Origin: an uncultured Elusimicrobiales bacterium
GTDB lineage: Bacteria > Elusimicrobiota > Elusimicrobia > Elusimicrobiales > Elusimicrobiaceae
Direction: 5' to 3'
Length of the DNA: 64,000 nucleotides
Assembly: GCA_944324115.1 (NCBI GenBank)
Contig: CALUVB010000022.1
Coordinates: 62,001-126,000, forward strand
Position numbers and translations under genes: made by a program. The notes below the pieces were generated by a model. That model had not been told where the DNA came from. It was given only the letters and a program-made list of their open reading frames with translations, and did not search any database. Positions 7,725-15,692 of the stretch are shown here, piece after piece. Every line of letters begins with the position of its first letter. The stretch's first letter is position 1.

Positions 7725-9182
7725 ATGAACGATAACAAAGCCATCGGATTTAAAAGACAAGCCCTGCGCAAAGTAATAGAAGCTTTTGACGCGGGCAAAT
7801 TGGAAACGGCGGCCTACCGCATTCCTTATGATGTAATTCCGCGCGATGCCAAATTAGACGTGCGTTGCTGCGTATACAAAGAACGCGCCGTCTTTCGCGC
7901 GCGCACATTGGCGGCCTTAGGCTGTGCAGTGGAAGCCGATGATGAGGCCACCTCTTTAAATGATTATGCCAAACAGGCCCTGCTGCGCAAAGACACCCCG
8001 CAGACACCGCTGACTGTTTTGGATATCGCCTGCAAAGGCTGCGTCAAAGCCCGTCATATCGTAACCGAAGCTTGCCAAGGTTGTTTGGCGCGCGCCTGCG
8101 AAACGGCTTGCAAATTCGGCGCCGTTAAAGTAGAAAACGGCAAAAGCCATATTGACCCGGACAAATGCAAAAATTGCGGCCAGTGTAAAGCGGCCTGTCC
8201 TTACAATGCCATTACCTATGTGCCGGTGCCGTGCGAGCAATCCTGCCCCGTAGATGCCATTCACAAGGGGGAAAACGGCTTCGCCCAAATTGATTTTGAC
8301 AAATGTATTTCCTGCGGACATTGTATGGACGCTTGTCCGTTTGGCGCCATTATGGAGCGCAGCCAGTTAATTGATATTCTCTGCGCCATAAAAAGCACGC
8401 GCAAAGTGTGCGCCGTGGTGGCTCCCTCTATTGTCGGGCAGTTTAATGCCACCTTGCCGCAATTACTGACCGCCGTCAAAAAAGCCGGTTTTGATAAAGT
8501 ATCCGAAGTGGCCGAAGGGGCCGATGTAACCACCCGAAATGAAGCCAAAGAACTCATTGAACGATTGGAACGCGGCGATAAATTCATGACCACCTCTTGC
8601 TGTTCCGCCTGGATACAAGCCGTCAGAAAACATTTGCCCGCTTTACAAAAATATGTATCCGACACGCATACGCCGATGTCTTATATTGCGGAAATTGAGA
8701 AGAAAAACGGCTATACGGTCGTGTTTGTGGGGCCTTGTGTGTCTAAACGCGTGGAAGGGAGAGAAGACCCCAATGTGGATTATGTAATGACATATGAAGA
8801 ATTGGGCGCTTTGTTAGACGCACGCGGCATTGACCCGGCCCAGTGCGAAGAAACCCCGCTGGACTCCAAAATCTCCGCAGAAGGCCGCTATTACGGCGTT
8901 ACCGGCGGAGTAGCCAAAGCGGTAGAAACCGCCGTCAACGGACACCGCCCCCTGAAAATGATGACGATTAACGGCCTAGATAAAAAATCCATGCTCATGC
9001 TCAATGCCTACGCAAAAGGTGTGGGCGATTTCCAACTATTGGAAGTAATGAGCTGCAAAGGCGGTTGTATTGGCGGCCCCTGCACGCTATGCAACCAAGC
9101 AAAAGTTATCAAACCGATAAAAGACTTGGTGGAATCCAGCCCGCATATTGCCCCCGTCTTTGACAAAAAAGAAGAAAAATAA
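7725..9182 (+). CDS. Monomeric [FeFe]-hydrogenase-like iron-sulfur protein (group B type)
   Basis: This 485-residue protein has an N-terminal domain of about 95 residues, several Cys-rich 4Fe-4S segments (including CKNCGQCKAACP near 148 and CISCGHCMDACP near 196), and then an H-cluster domain. The three H-cluster motifs are recognisable in variant form: TTSCCSAW (about 287), FVGPCVSKRVEG (about 330) and EVMSCKGGCIGGPC (about 438). These variants and the layout match group B hydrogenases of anaerobes, which have uncertain physiological roles. It would be cytoplasmic and exchange electrons with ferredoxin. No maturation genes (hydEFG) or NADH-binding subunits are in the window. Confidence 0.88.
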   Translation: MNDNKAIGFKRQALRKVIEAFDAGKLETAAYRIPYDVIPRDAKLDVRCCVYKERAVFRARTLAALGCAVEADDEATSLNDYAKQALLRKDTPQTPLTVLDIACKGCVKARHIVTEACQGCLARACETACKFGAVKVENGKSHIDPDKCKNCGQCKAACPYNAITYVPVPCEQSCPVDAIHKGENGFAQIDFDKCISCGHCMDACPFGAIMERSQLIDILCAIKSTRKVCAVVAPSIVGQFNATLPQLLTAVKKAGFDKVSEVAEGADVTTRNEAKELIERLERGDKFMTTSCCSAWIQAVRKHLPALQKYVSDTHTPMSYIAEIEKKNGYTVVFVGPCVSKRVEGREDPNVDYVMTYEELGALLDARGIDPAQCEETPLDSKISAEGRYYGVTGGVAKAVETAVNGHRPLKMMTINGLDKKSMLMLNAYAKGVGDFQLLEVMSCKGGCIGGPCTLCNQAKVIKPIKDLVESSPHIAPVFDKKEEK

Positions 9183-9185
9183 ATT

Positions 9186-9211
9186 AACCCCCGCTTTAAA
9201 GCGGGGGTTTT
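9186..9211 (+). terminator. Intrinsic terminator after the hydrogenase gene
   Basis: A perfect 24-base palindrome (AACCCCCGCTTT and its complement) runs 9186-9209, with a short T run. It begins 4 bases after the stop. Confidence 0.85.
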
Positions 9212-9240
9212 GAATAGGGACCGAAGACAACTTCGCTTTT

Positions 9241-9759
9241 CTACATAACCGGTTTTTCGTTTCCTTTAAACAGTCTTTTGCACCAGACTTCGCTGCCATA
9301 ACAAACAATCTGATTTGGATATGGGGCATTTTCACACGTCTCATATTGCAGCGTATATTTGATATCAATATTTTCAAAATCACCGGTGAAATTATCTACC
9401 CGGCGTGCCATGGGTCCGTTCACCAAGCCTGTCGCACAAAAATTCCCCCAAGACAAGGAGCTGTTAGCATAGCACCATTTGTCATTACAACAGATTTCCT
9501 CATCTCCATTAAACTGGCAAGTAAACCCGCCGCCCAATTCTATCCCGGCTTCTTCATTCGTTATTTGGTTGCAGCCCGCCACGCCTCGTTCCAGCACACA
9601 CAGCTCCCCCTGCTGATGCATATAACGCAACATCTGCAAAGCTTCCGCAGCGCGGCTTTTTTCCACCGCTGTTTCATACCGAGGCAAGGCAATGGCAGCC
9701 AAAATGCCGATTATTAATACCACAACCAACAATTCTATAAGCGTGAAACCTTTTTGCAT
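9241..9759 (-). CDS. Type IV prepilin-like protein
   Basis: This 172-residue protein starts [22 protein letters not shown], giving a 3-residue leader, the prepilin peptidase site (G|FTLIE, with Glu at +5) and a hydrophobic helix that both anchors the subunit and packs the pilus core. The globular part has about ten Cys residues, several likely to form disulfides. It is monocistronic and faces the hydrogenase gene. Elusimicrobiota carry many such solitary prepilin genes. No assembly ATPase, secretin or PilD gene is in the window, so whether it is a pilin or a pseudopilin is open. Confidence 0.88.
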   Translation of the reverse strand: MQKGFTLIELLVVVLIIGILAAIALPRYETAVEKSRAAEALQMLRYMHQQGELCVLERGVAGCNQITNEEAGIELGGGFTCQFNGDEEICCNDKWCYANSSLSWGNFCATGLVNGPMARRVDNFTGDFENIDIKYTLQYETCENAPYPNQIVCYGSEVWCKRLFKGNEKPVM

Positions 9760-9782
9760 ATTTTTCTGTTTGTTTAAAGGAA

Positions 9783-9812
9783 TATATCATAATTTCACTT
9801 CTACTCAAGTAT
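9783..9812 (-). promoter_or_regulatory. Promoter of the prepilin gene
   Basis: On the minus strand a TTGAGT-like -35 and a TATATT/TATGAT -10, spaced by about 16-17 bases, lie about 25 bases upstream of the prepilin ATG (9759). Confidence 0.45.
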
Positions 9813-9860
9813 ATAAAAAACACCCTGCAAAGTAAATTTTTGTTTATTTAACAACAGAAG

Positions 9861-9914
9861 GCCCCCGAGATGAGAGTACCGGGGGCTTCGGCCGGACCGG
9901 AAAACCGGCCCGGC
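9861..9914. other. Two adjacent strong GC hairpins of unknown role
   Basis: The first hairpin pairs GCCCCCG (9861-9867) with CGGGGGC (9880-9886). The second pairs GCCGGACCGG (9891-9900) with CCGGCCCGGC (9905-9914) around an AAAA loop, with a single mismatch. They lie between the structured RNA element at 9930 and the prepilin promoter. They lack a U-tract, so they are not simple terminators. They may be part of a longer transcript or a leader. Confidence 0.5.
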
Positions 9915-9929
9915 TGGGGGGAGGGGTAT

Positions 9930-10068
9930 AAAAAAGCAGCTTTTATTTTGGAAAGCTTTCACCCATTCCAAAACAAAGCTGCTTTCCATGTAATGCTTTA
10001 CATGGAAAAACAAGTTTGCTTTTAGGTGAAAGCAGTTCCCTTTTCGGAAACAGCCCCTTTTCAGGGCT
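9930..10068 (-). ncRNA. Candidate structured small RNA, copy A (pseudoknot plus terminator hairpin)
   Basis: Read on the minus strand this is about 139 nt with, in order: hairpin a (AGCCC/GGGCT, 10068-10052), hairpin b (TTCC/GGAA, 10049-10036), a free strand GCTTTCACC (complement of 10025-10033), hairpin c (11 bp, 10008-9983, loop AGCA), and hairpin d (GCAGC/GCTGC outer, TTTTGGAA/TTCCAAAA inner) closing at 9933 and followed by a U6 tract. The 12-nt loop of hairpin d (9954-9965) contains 9 bases perfectly complementary to the free strand, forming a pseudoknot. Copy B repeats the whole plan with different bases. Orientation is chosen because both copies end in a U-tract on this strand. No known RNA family was recognised. 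Confidence 0.6.
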
Positions 10069-10339
10069 AAAAACAAAATAATTTTTCCTGCAACGGCCAA
10101 CGGATCTATCCTTCCCTGCTAGTCGCAACCCACCAATCCACTCCATAGTGTTTCGTCAAAAGCGTTCCAGATACACATATACCCGCCGCCATATAAAGAA
10201 GGCCGATTGGGCACTACTTTCTCTTGCAAGGCAACTAAATCTCCGGGAAATGTGCTCCTCCGCTTTTGTCTGCGCCTGCCAGATCAAGTGAGCAATAAAT
10301 TCTGTGCATCGTTTTAAGGAGACCCTTCTCCATTTTTTT

Positions 10340-10465
10340 ACACTACGGGCGGGGATATGCCGCCATGTTTTTCTTGTACGCGTCTGCAGGCACACTCCAC
10401 CCCCTACACCGCGGCGGGGATATGCCGCCGCGGTGCGCTGCAGGGGAGCCGTAATTCCCCCTGCC
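10340..10465. repeat. GC-rich hairpin tract with a repeated 17-mer
   Basis: GGCGGGGATATGCCGCC occurs twice (10348-10364 and 10413-10429). The second copy is extended to an 11-bp stem, 10407-10417 pairing with 10425-10435 around loop GGATATG. A further hairpin follows (GCAGGGGA 10440-10447 with TTCCCCCTGC 10455-10464). It lies between the two structured RNA copies. No coding potential is convincing here. Confidence 0.55.
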
Positions 10466-10496
10466 ATACGGGTATTTAAAAGCCTCTTTTGCCAAC

Positions 10497-10640
10497 AAAA
10501 AAAGGCAACGCTTGCGTTATTGGTAGCTGTCACACAACCAATAACGGCGCTGCCTACTGTGTAATGCGTTACACAGTTAAATGGCGACGCCGTTTTCGGG
10601 GTGACAGCTCCCGGAAATCCGGGTGCTCCGCATCTGCGGA
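10497..10640 (-). ncRNA. Candidate structured small RNA, copy B (pseudoknot plus terminator hairpin)
   Basis: On the minus strand this is about 144 nt with the same order as copy A: hairpin a (TCCGC/GCGGA, 10640-10627), hairpin b (CCCGG/CCGGG, 10623-10610), a free strand AGCTGTCAC (complement of 10601-10609), hairpin c (9 bp, 10577-10556, loop CGCA), and hairpin d (10-bp inner stem 10515-10524/10537-10546 and outer stem closing at 10503/10555), ending in a U7 tract. The 12-nt loop of hairpin d (10525-10536) carries the perfect 9-base complement of the free strand. Relative to copy A almost every stem differs in sequence but keeps its pairing. The loop and its partner change together (T/A in A, G/C in B). 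Confidence 0.62.
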
Positions 10641-10727
10641 CCCAAAAACGAGCCGATTTAACTTATCAAAATAAATTCATTGCGTAATTTACGCTAGAAA
10701 TATTATGGCAAAAACCTCACCTAAAAG

Positions 10728-10757
10728 TAAACCCCTTCCCACAGGGGAAGGGGTTTA
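10728..10757 (-). terminator. Intrinsic terminator after rpsI
   Basis: A 13-bp stem (TAAACCCCTTCCC and its complement, loop ACAG) lies 24 bases past the rpsI stop, with a T-rich run on the minus strand. Confidence 0.8.
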
Positions 10758-10780
10758 TAAAGCATATAAGGCACAAACGC

Positions 10781-11176
10781 TTAACGTTTGGAGAACTGGA
10801 AGCGTTTTCTGGCGCCCGGTTGGCCCGGTTTCTTTCTTTCCACCATACGCGGATCACGGGTCAAGAAGCCAGCTTTTTTAACTGTTTTCTTCAGTTCTTC
10901 GCTGATTTCCGCCACGGAGCGGGCAATGGCGTGGCGCAAAGCGCCGGCCTGTGCGGAAATACCGCCGCCCTGCACTTTGGCGGTCACATCATATTCTTTT
11001 TCCAAGTTGGTCACCGTAAGCGGAGCTTTGACGGTAGCTTGGAATTTTTCATGACCTTTAAAATAGTCAGCCAAGGTTTTGGCGTTGACAGTAATCACGC
11101 CCGTACCTTTTACCAATCTGGCCTGCGCTACGGAAGTTTTGCGGCGGCCGGTTTTAATTTCTTTGGTATTGTTCAT
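10781..11176 (-). CDS. rpsI: 30S ribosomal protein S9
   Basis: This 131-residue protein has the S9 signatures: GRRKTSVAQARL near the N-terminus, GGGISAQAGALRHAIARSV in the middle, LTRDPRMVERKKPG, and the C-terminal GARKRFQFSKR tail that reaches the P-site tRNA. It is the second gene of the standard rplM-rpsI operon, 15 bases after rplM, and is followed by a strong terminator. Confidence 0.98.
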   Translation of the reverse strand: MNNTKEIKTGRRKTSVAQARLVKGTGVITVNAKTLADYFKGHEKFQATVKAPLTVTNLEKEYDVTAKVQGGGISAQAGALRHAIARSVAEISEELKKTVKKAGFLTRDPRMVERKKPGQPGARKRFQFSKR

Positions 11177-11191
11177 AAAACTCTATCCCTC

Positions 11192-11617
11192 TTATTTGGC
11201 AAATCTGCCGGCAAATTCATGTTCTTCACCGCTGAACAAGCGCAAGCGTTTGAGGCGCGGAGCGCGCAAGCGGTTGACGTCTAACATGCGTTTTACGGCC
11301 AACTCCAACACTTTGGTGGAGTCTTTCTCAAACTGGCGGCGCAGCGGCGTCTCTTTGGCGCCTTTGGCATAACCGGAATGGCTGAAATAAATTTTTTCTT
11401 CCATTTTGTTGCCGGTTACTTTGATTTTATCCGTATTGGTCACAACGACAAAATCACCGCAGTCCATATGAGGGGTGTAGGTTCTTTTGTGTTTGCCCAT
11501 CAACAGCACTGCCACGCGGGTGGCCAGTCTGCCTAGGGTTTGGCCCGAAGCATCAATATGATGCCATTTGCGGGTGGTTTCAACTTCCTTCACGGAAGGC
11601 AGAAAAGTTTTCGTCAT
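11192..11617 (-). CDS. rplM: 50S ribosomal protein L13
   Basis: This 141-residue protein starts MTKTFLPSVKEVE at 11617. The open frame continues upstream to 11671, but L13 proteins begin here. Signatures include RKWHHIDASGQTLGRLAT, LLMGKHKRTYTPHMDCGDFV and the GNKMEEKIYFSHSGYAKG region. It is an early-assembly protein of the large subunit and the first gene of the rplM-rpsI operon. Confidence 0.98.
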   Translation of the reverse strand: MTKTFLPSVKEVETTRKWHHIDASGQTLGRLATRVAVLLMGKHKRTYTPHMDCGDFVVVTNTDKIKVTGNKMEEKIYFSHSGYAKGAKETPLRRQFEKDSTKVLELAVKRMLDVNRLRAPRLKRLRLFSGEEHEFAGRFAK

Positions 11618-11700
11618 AATTTTATGTATACCTTTTGTTATTAAAGCGCAGCGGAGTGGTGGCCGCCGCATTAATGACTCGTGGTTTCCTGTATATTATA
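11618..11700 (-). promoter_or_regulatory. Promoter and leader of rplM-rpsI
   Basis: A perfect TATAAT on the minus strand (11700-11695) gives an approximately 70-base leader before rplM. The leader contains a GCGG/CCGC hairpin (about 11648-11670), which could be the site of autoregulation known for this operon in other bacteria. That role is inferred. Confidence 0.45.
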
Positions 11701-11739
11701 CCAAAACAAAACGCCGCTGTATAGGGGAAAAAGAAAAGA

Positions 11740-12711
11740 CTAAAAGACAACACTTTGGAACAAAGCGCGAATATCGGCCAAACTCTCCATACGCACAAAA
11801 CGCCCGCGCACGTCAGCGGCATTGGGGAAATCCCGCAGCCAATAGCCGGCCGTTTTTTTGCTGCGCCCTATGCCTATTTTTTCTCCATAACGGGCGATAT
11901 TTTCTTCTATCAAAGCTAAATAAATTTCCACCCGCCGCCGCGGACCCAATGGTGCAGGCGTACCGCCTTCCAATTCTTCTTGTATATCCTTAAAAATAAA
12001 AGGATTCCCCACAGCGGCGCGCCCCACCATGACACCGGCGCAGCCTGCGTCAAAGAAAGCTTGGGCTGTTTTGCCGTCATGAATACCGCCATTTCCGATA
12101 ACCGGTATTTTCACGGCGCGACACACCCGGGCCATAGAGTCCAAATCCGGCTCACCGCCGTGCATATCTTCTGCGGCACGGGCATGGATAATCACGGCAG
12201 AAGCGCCTTCACTTTCGGCAATATGGGCCAATTGATCACCCAGCAACACTCCCCTCTTTAAAGAAATGCGCGTTTTTAAAGTTACCGGGACATGCACCGC
12301 TTTTACAGCAGCCGCCACCAGACGTCCCAAATGAACCGGATCCTTCATCAGCACGCAGCCCGCACCCGCCTTATTGATTTTTTTGACAGGACACCCCGCA
12401 TTTATATCCACTATATCTGCTCCGCGGGCTTCTGCGGCACGGGCGGCCTCCGCAATTGTTTGTTCATCAGAGCCGAAAATTTGCATAGAAACAGGTTTTT
12501 CACGTTCATCAACACACAACATGCGCAAACTGCGCGGATTGGCATAATGCAAAGCATGGGCTGATACCATTTCCGCACATACCACCCCCGCACCGCCGCG
12601 CAAACAGAGAGAACGAAACGGTCCGTCAGTTACGCCGGCCATTGGAGCCAGCCATATATTATTGGAAGATTGAAAAGACCCTACGGAAAACGAATGAACA
12701 GCAGACGTCAT
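11740..12711 (-). CDS. dus: tRNA-dihydrouridine synthase
   Basis: This is 323 residues from the ATG at 12711, which overlaps the upstream stop as ATGA and has GGAGAAAAG as ribosome-binding site; the frame extends further upstream but inside the previous gene. It is a flavin TIM-barrel enzyme that reduces uridines in tRNA D-loops. Motifs are WLAPMAGVTDGPFR (FMN binding), NAGCPVKKINKAGAGC with the catalytic Cys (about residue 98), HARAAEDMHGG, IGNGGIHDG and GVMVGRAAVGNPF. Which U positions it modifies cannot be said. The coupling to a periplasmic nucleotidase gene has no obvious functional logic. Confidence 0.95.
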   Translation of the reverse strand: MTSAVHSFSVGSFQSSNNIWLAPMAGVTDGPFRSLCLRGGAGVVCAEMVSAHALHYANPRSLRMLCVDEREKPVSMQIFGSDEQTIAEAARAAEARGADIVDINAGCPVKKINKAGAGCVLMKDPVHLGRLVAAAVKAVHVPVTLKTRISLKRGVLLGDQLAHIAESEGASAVIIHARAAEDMHGGEPDLDSMARVCRAVKIPVIGNGGIHDGKTAQAFFDAGCAGVMVGRAAVGNPFIFKDIQEELEGGTPAPLGPRRRVEIYLALIEENIARYGEKIGIGRSKKTAGYWLRDFPNAADVRGRFVRMESLADIRALFQSVVF

Positions 12712-14207
12712 TTTACTTTTCTCCAGCGTTCCACCTTTTCGGGAGAAACCTCGTTCTTTCCATTTAGGCACAAACGCAATACGGTACGCATTTCTACTTG
12801 GGTATTTTTAAATTCTAACGAATCAATAAACGCCTCATGCCCCGCACCGCCCGCCAGCATATGGTCTGTTACGGCCACGCGGTACACTTTGGAAGGGATA
12901 AGAGCCGCTCCGTTTATTAGTATGCGGTCAATGCGTGTCCCGACCGCGGCTTGCGGATTATAATAAACGCTTAAACCGGAAATCTGGGCAAAATTATGTG
13001 CGACAGAAAGCCCTTCTTCTAAAGCGTTTTGCAGGGCGGCGCCTTTAATATCTAAAAAGGTAATATGGTCTGCGTACGGATACATCTCATACAAATCATA
13101 CTGGGTAACCGCACCTTCCGGCAAGTCAGCCCTCAGCGAATCGGCATTGATGACGGCTGCGTCAGCTTTGGCCCAACGGCGCATGCAATCTGCTACCCAA
13201 TTACCCAAAGAGGATTCTTGATCCAAATCCCCGGTCAACTGTTGCGCCAGCTTGCCTACAGGCCGGTCCATTTGACTTCGCGCCGTACGCCGCAAAGCGG
13301 CTATTTGTTGTGCCACCGCTGCATCTTCCCCAAAATCCCGCCGGTAGAGCACTTTGTCTTCAAAACGCACCTCCGCCAGCTGATTTTCCTTGTTAAAATA
13401 CAGTCCCACTTGCCCTACACCGTCTAATTTGGCGCCTGGATAAACAATTAAAGTACGGCCGACGTATTCAGTTTCAGCTTCTTCACGGCCCAAATTAGAG
13501 CTTAAAATGACATCTATACCAGGCACTTCTTCAGCCAATTGAACATCTGTCAGTGCTTTTTCATCACTTCCGGCACCCAAAGCACTTAATAACACAATGG
13601 CATCTACTCCCTTCTCCTGCAATATATGCACGGTTTTGCGGGCGGCTTCCAGTTCATCACCTATTTCCAGCCCACCCATACGGCGTTTACCTGCCACAGC
13701 CTGCCGCCCCACCAGCCCCAATATGCCAATCCGATAATCCCCCGCCTTTGCAATCAGCCAAGGCGTTGCTCCGGAAGGCGTTTTACCGCCGGAAGTAACA
13801 TTAGAGAGAATAAATGGGAAAGGAGACTCTTTGATAATTTGCCGCAGAGAACCCCAGCCATACGCCAGGTCTTTATCTGTAAACAAACGGCCCGCATAAG
13901 GCAAAGAGGCAGCCATTTGATTAAAATAAGCCCCCTGGGAAAGCGTACCCTCCGGGGTTTGGGCATACCAGTTTCCGCCGTCTAACAAAACATAAGGAAT
14001 TGTTTGTTTTTCCAAGAAGGATTTTAATACCGCCAGGCCGCCCGTCATCTCATTGCCGTATTGCGGCTCCGGCCGCGCCCAAAAGACGCCCTCTATGTCT
14101 GAGGTAAAAAACAGATAAGCAGACGGAGGCATTTGCTGGCGGGCGCAGCCCAAACTAAAAAACAGCACCGACAAACACAGAAAAAGACGGACAGCGCTCA
14201 CCTTCAT
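12708..14207 (-). CDS. Degenerate 5'-nucleotidase-family lipoprotein (probable pseudoenzyme)
   Basis: This 499-residue protein starts with a lipoprotein signal (FFSLGCARQ, Cys 21). It aligns in layout with UshA-type metallophosphatases: an N-terminal metallophosphoesterase-like domain (about 30-270) and a 5'-nucleotidase C-terminal domain (about 300-480). The metal-binding motifs that its two upstream neighbours keep are lost: HTSDTHG has become FTSDIEG, DSGDF is DGGNW, no GNHE exists, and LGGHVHN is replaced by LSSNLGR. The C-terminal SLGNWVADCMRRW and the MYPYADHITF region are kept. It overlaps the upstream paralogue by 4 bases (ATGA). A binding or structural role, or an altered substrate, is likelier than normal nucleotidase activity. 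Confidence 0.82.
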   Translation of the reverse strand: MKVSAVRLFLCLSVLFFSLGCARQQMPPSAYLFFTSDIEGVFWARPEPQYGNEMTGGLAVLKSFLEKQTIPYVLLDGGNWYAQTPEGTLSQGAYFNQMAASLPYAGRLFTDKDLAYGWGSLRQIIKESPFPFILSNVTSGGKTPSGATPWLIAKAGDYRIGILGLVGRQAVAGKRRMGGLEIGDELEAARKTVHILQEKGVDAIVLLSALGAGSDEKALTDVQLAEEVPGIDVILSSNLGREEAETEYVGRTLIVYPGAKLDGVGQVGLYFNKENQLAEVRFEDKVLYRRDFGEDAAVAQQIAALRRTARSQMDRPVGKLAQQLTGDLDQESSLGNWVADCMRRWAKADAAVINADSLRADLPEGAVTQYDLYEMYPYADHITFLDIKGAALQNALEEGLSVAHNFAQISGLSVYYNPQAAVGTRIDRILINGAALIPSKVYRVAVTDHMLAGGAGHEAFIDSLEFKNTQVEMRTVLRLCLNGKNEVSPEKVERWRKVK

Positions 14208-15670
14208 TTAAATTCCACAATGCGCCCCGTGGGCAGCGGTTTGACAGGAGATTGCGTCTTTAACCCATTTTCCAACATACTGCGGATTGTAACATGAGAA
14301 ATTTCTTGCTTTTCGCTGTCTTTGATTTTTTTGAAAGGCCAGCCTTCGCTGCCTCCATAGCCGATATAAGAGTTGGTGGCTAAGGTATATTTTTTATGAT
14401 TTTCAACGAGCTCCCCATCTACATATAATTTTAAGTCTTTTACCTTTCCGTTTTTATTGCGGTATGTAATGGTCATTCCAGAATAGGTAAACAGACTGCG
14501 CGGCAACAGGGATTTCTTTACCAAATACTTTAAAAATTTACCGTCAACCGTCATCTTTACTATCGTATTGTCAAACGGGTGTATGTCGGTGGTATTGCGG
14601 CGGGTGACGGGGCCTTTCTCCATATCTGTGCGGGTGCCTCCGTTGTTGTGTACAAAAATTTGTGTGCCGGCGGCTTCCCGCCCCAAATCGGCTATCCAAT
14701 CATTTAAGGGGCCGTCTTTATGTTCGGGCACGGAGGAAAAACGTGCAATATCCGCCGCCGCTTCACCAAATACTTCGTCCATACCCGGTTCTTTAAGCGT
14801 TTGGGCATACTGCGCCACATCTGCGTCTTCCCCCACTTGTTCCACGATTAAAGGAATCAGTTCCGATTTGGCTGAAACAAAAGCACCGGTTTTATCATCT
14901 GTTTCTATGGTAATCTTGCTGACGTTTTGAACATAGCAGCCGCTTTCCACATACAACACGCCATTAATATATTCGTTCTGTACTATATTATGCACATGTC
15001 CGCCCAGTACCACATGCACACGCCCGCCGAATTTTTTGCCTATTTTGGCCACATAGCTCTGTGTGCCGTGTTTTTCATCGCGCAGTCCGTCATGCACCAA
15101 CACAACCACCACGGCCGGATTTTCTTTTTCCACTTCTTTTAATGTTTTTTTCAAAGCGGAAAGCGGATTGGTAAATTTATAGGTTTTATCATTATTGGTC
15201 GGGGTGCGGTTGGCCAAGCCGATAACCGCCACATTCACACCGCCCACATCAAAAATCCGGTAGGGAAGCACCAAGGGCGGATATTTCCCAGTCTTGCTTT
15301 CAAAGAAGTTAGCCCCCAAAGCAGGGAACTTCAAATTCTGCAAAATCGGTTCCACGCCGGCAGCTCCGAAATCAAACTCATGATTTCCAATCGTGGTGGC
15401 ATGATATCCCACCGCATTCATTAAAGCGGCGCTTTTTAACCCTTTGGAATTTTTGGCCTCGGCTGTTCCGTTTGAAAAATCCCCGCTGTCTAAAAGCAAA
15501 TAAGGCTGCGGCCCTTTTTTCACCACAGAGGCCAAAGCGGCAAATCCACCCTGGCCTTTTTTCGGATAATAGAAACCATGCGTATCGCTGGTATGATAAA
15601 TAATCGTCGTCTTAGCCAACAAAGCCGTGGCGGCGAATAAAAAGACGGACAACAGAAATAGTTTTTTCAT
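14204..15670 (-). CDS. Secreted bifunctional metallophosphatase/5'-nucleotidase (UshA-like)
   Basis: This 488-residue protein has a signal peptide ending LLAKT (about 20) and then the calcineurin-like metallophosphatase domain with all ligands: HTSDTHGFYYP, LLDSGDF, IGNHEFDFG, VLVHDGL and LGGHVHN. The C-terminal substrate domain holds FVHNNGGTRTD and the PFDNTIVKM region. Such enzymes release phosphate from nucleotides or UDP-sugars in the periplasm. The start has GAGGAGC as ribosome-binding site. It is a close tandem duplicate of the gene at 15775-17238, with which it shares an identical upstream 70-base segment, and it is coupled by ATGA overlap to the degenerate third copy. Confidence 0.93.
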   Translation of the reverse strand: MKKLFLLSVFLFAATALLAKTTIIYHTSDTHGFYYPKKGQGGFAALASVVKKGPQPYLLLDSGDFSNGTAEAKNSKGLKSAALMNAVGYHATTIGNHEFDFGAAGVEPILQNLKFPALGANFFESKTGKYPPLVLPYRIFDVGGVNVAVIGLANRTPTNNDKTYKFTNPLSALKKTLKEVEKENPAVVVVLVHDGLRDEKHGTQSYVAKIGKKFGGRVHVVLGGHVHNIVQNEYINGVLYVESGCYVQNVSKITIETDDKTGAFVSAKSELIPLIVEQVGEDADVAQYAQTLKEPGMDEVFGEAAADIARFSSVPEHKDGPLNDWIADLGREAAGTQIFVHNNGGTRTDMEKGPVTRRNTTDIHPFDNTIVKMTVDGKFLKYLVKKSLLPRSLFTYSGMTITYRNKNGKVKDLKLYVDGELVENHKKYTLATNSYIGYGGSEGWPFKKIKDSEKQEISHVTIRSMLENGLKTQSPVKPLPTGRIVEFK

Positions 15671-15692
15671 GAACGCTCCTCGGTTTAGAAAC

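Noticed and set aside
10156-10533. 125-codon minus-strand frame across the noncoding tract
   Set aside because: It passes through the terminator hairpin of RNA copy B and the repeated GC hairpins. Composition is Arg-rich without domain pattern and there is no ribosome-binding site.
10503-10555. Integron attC sites, because of the long imperfect hairpins
   Set aside because: The conserved GTTRRRY and RYYYAAC boxes are missing, no integrase gene is present, and the loop-strand complementarity is better explained by an RNA pseudoknot.
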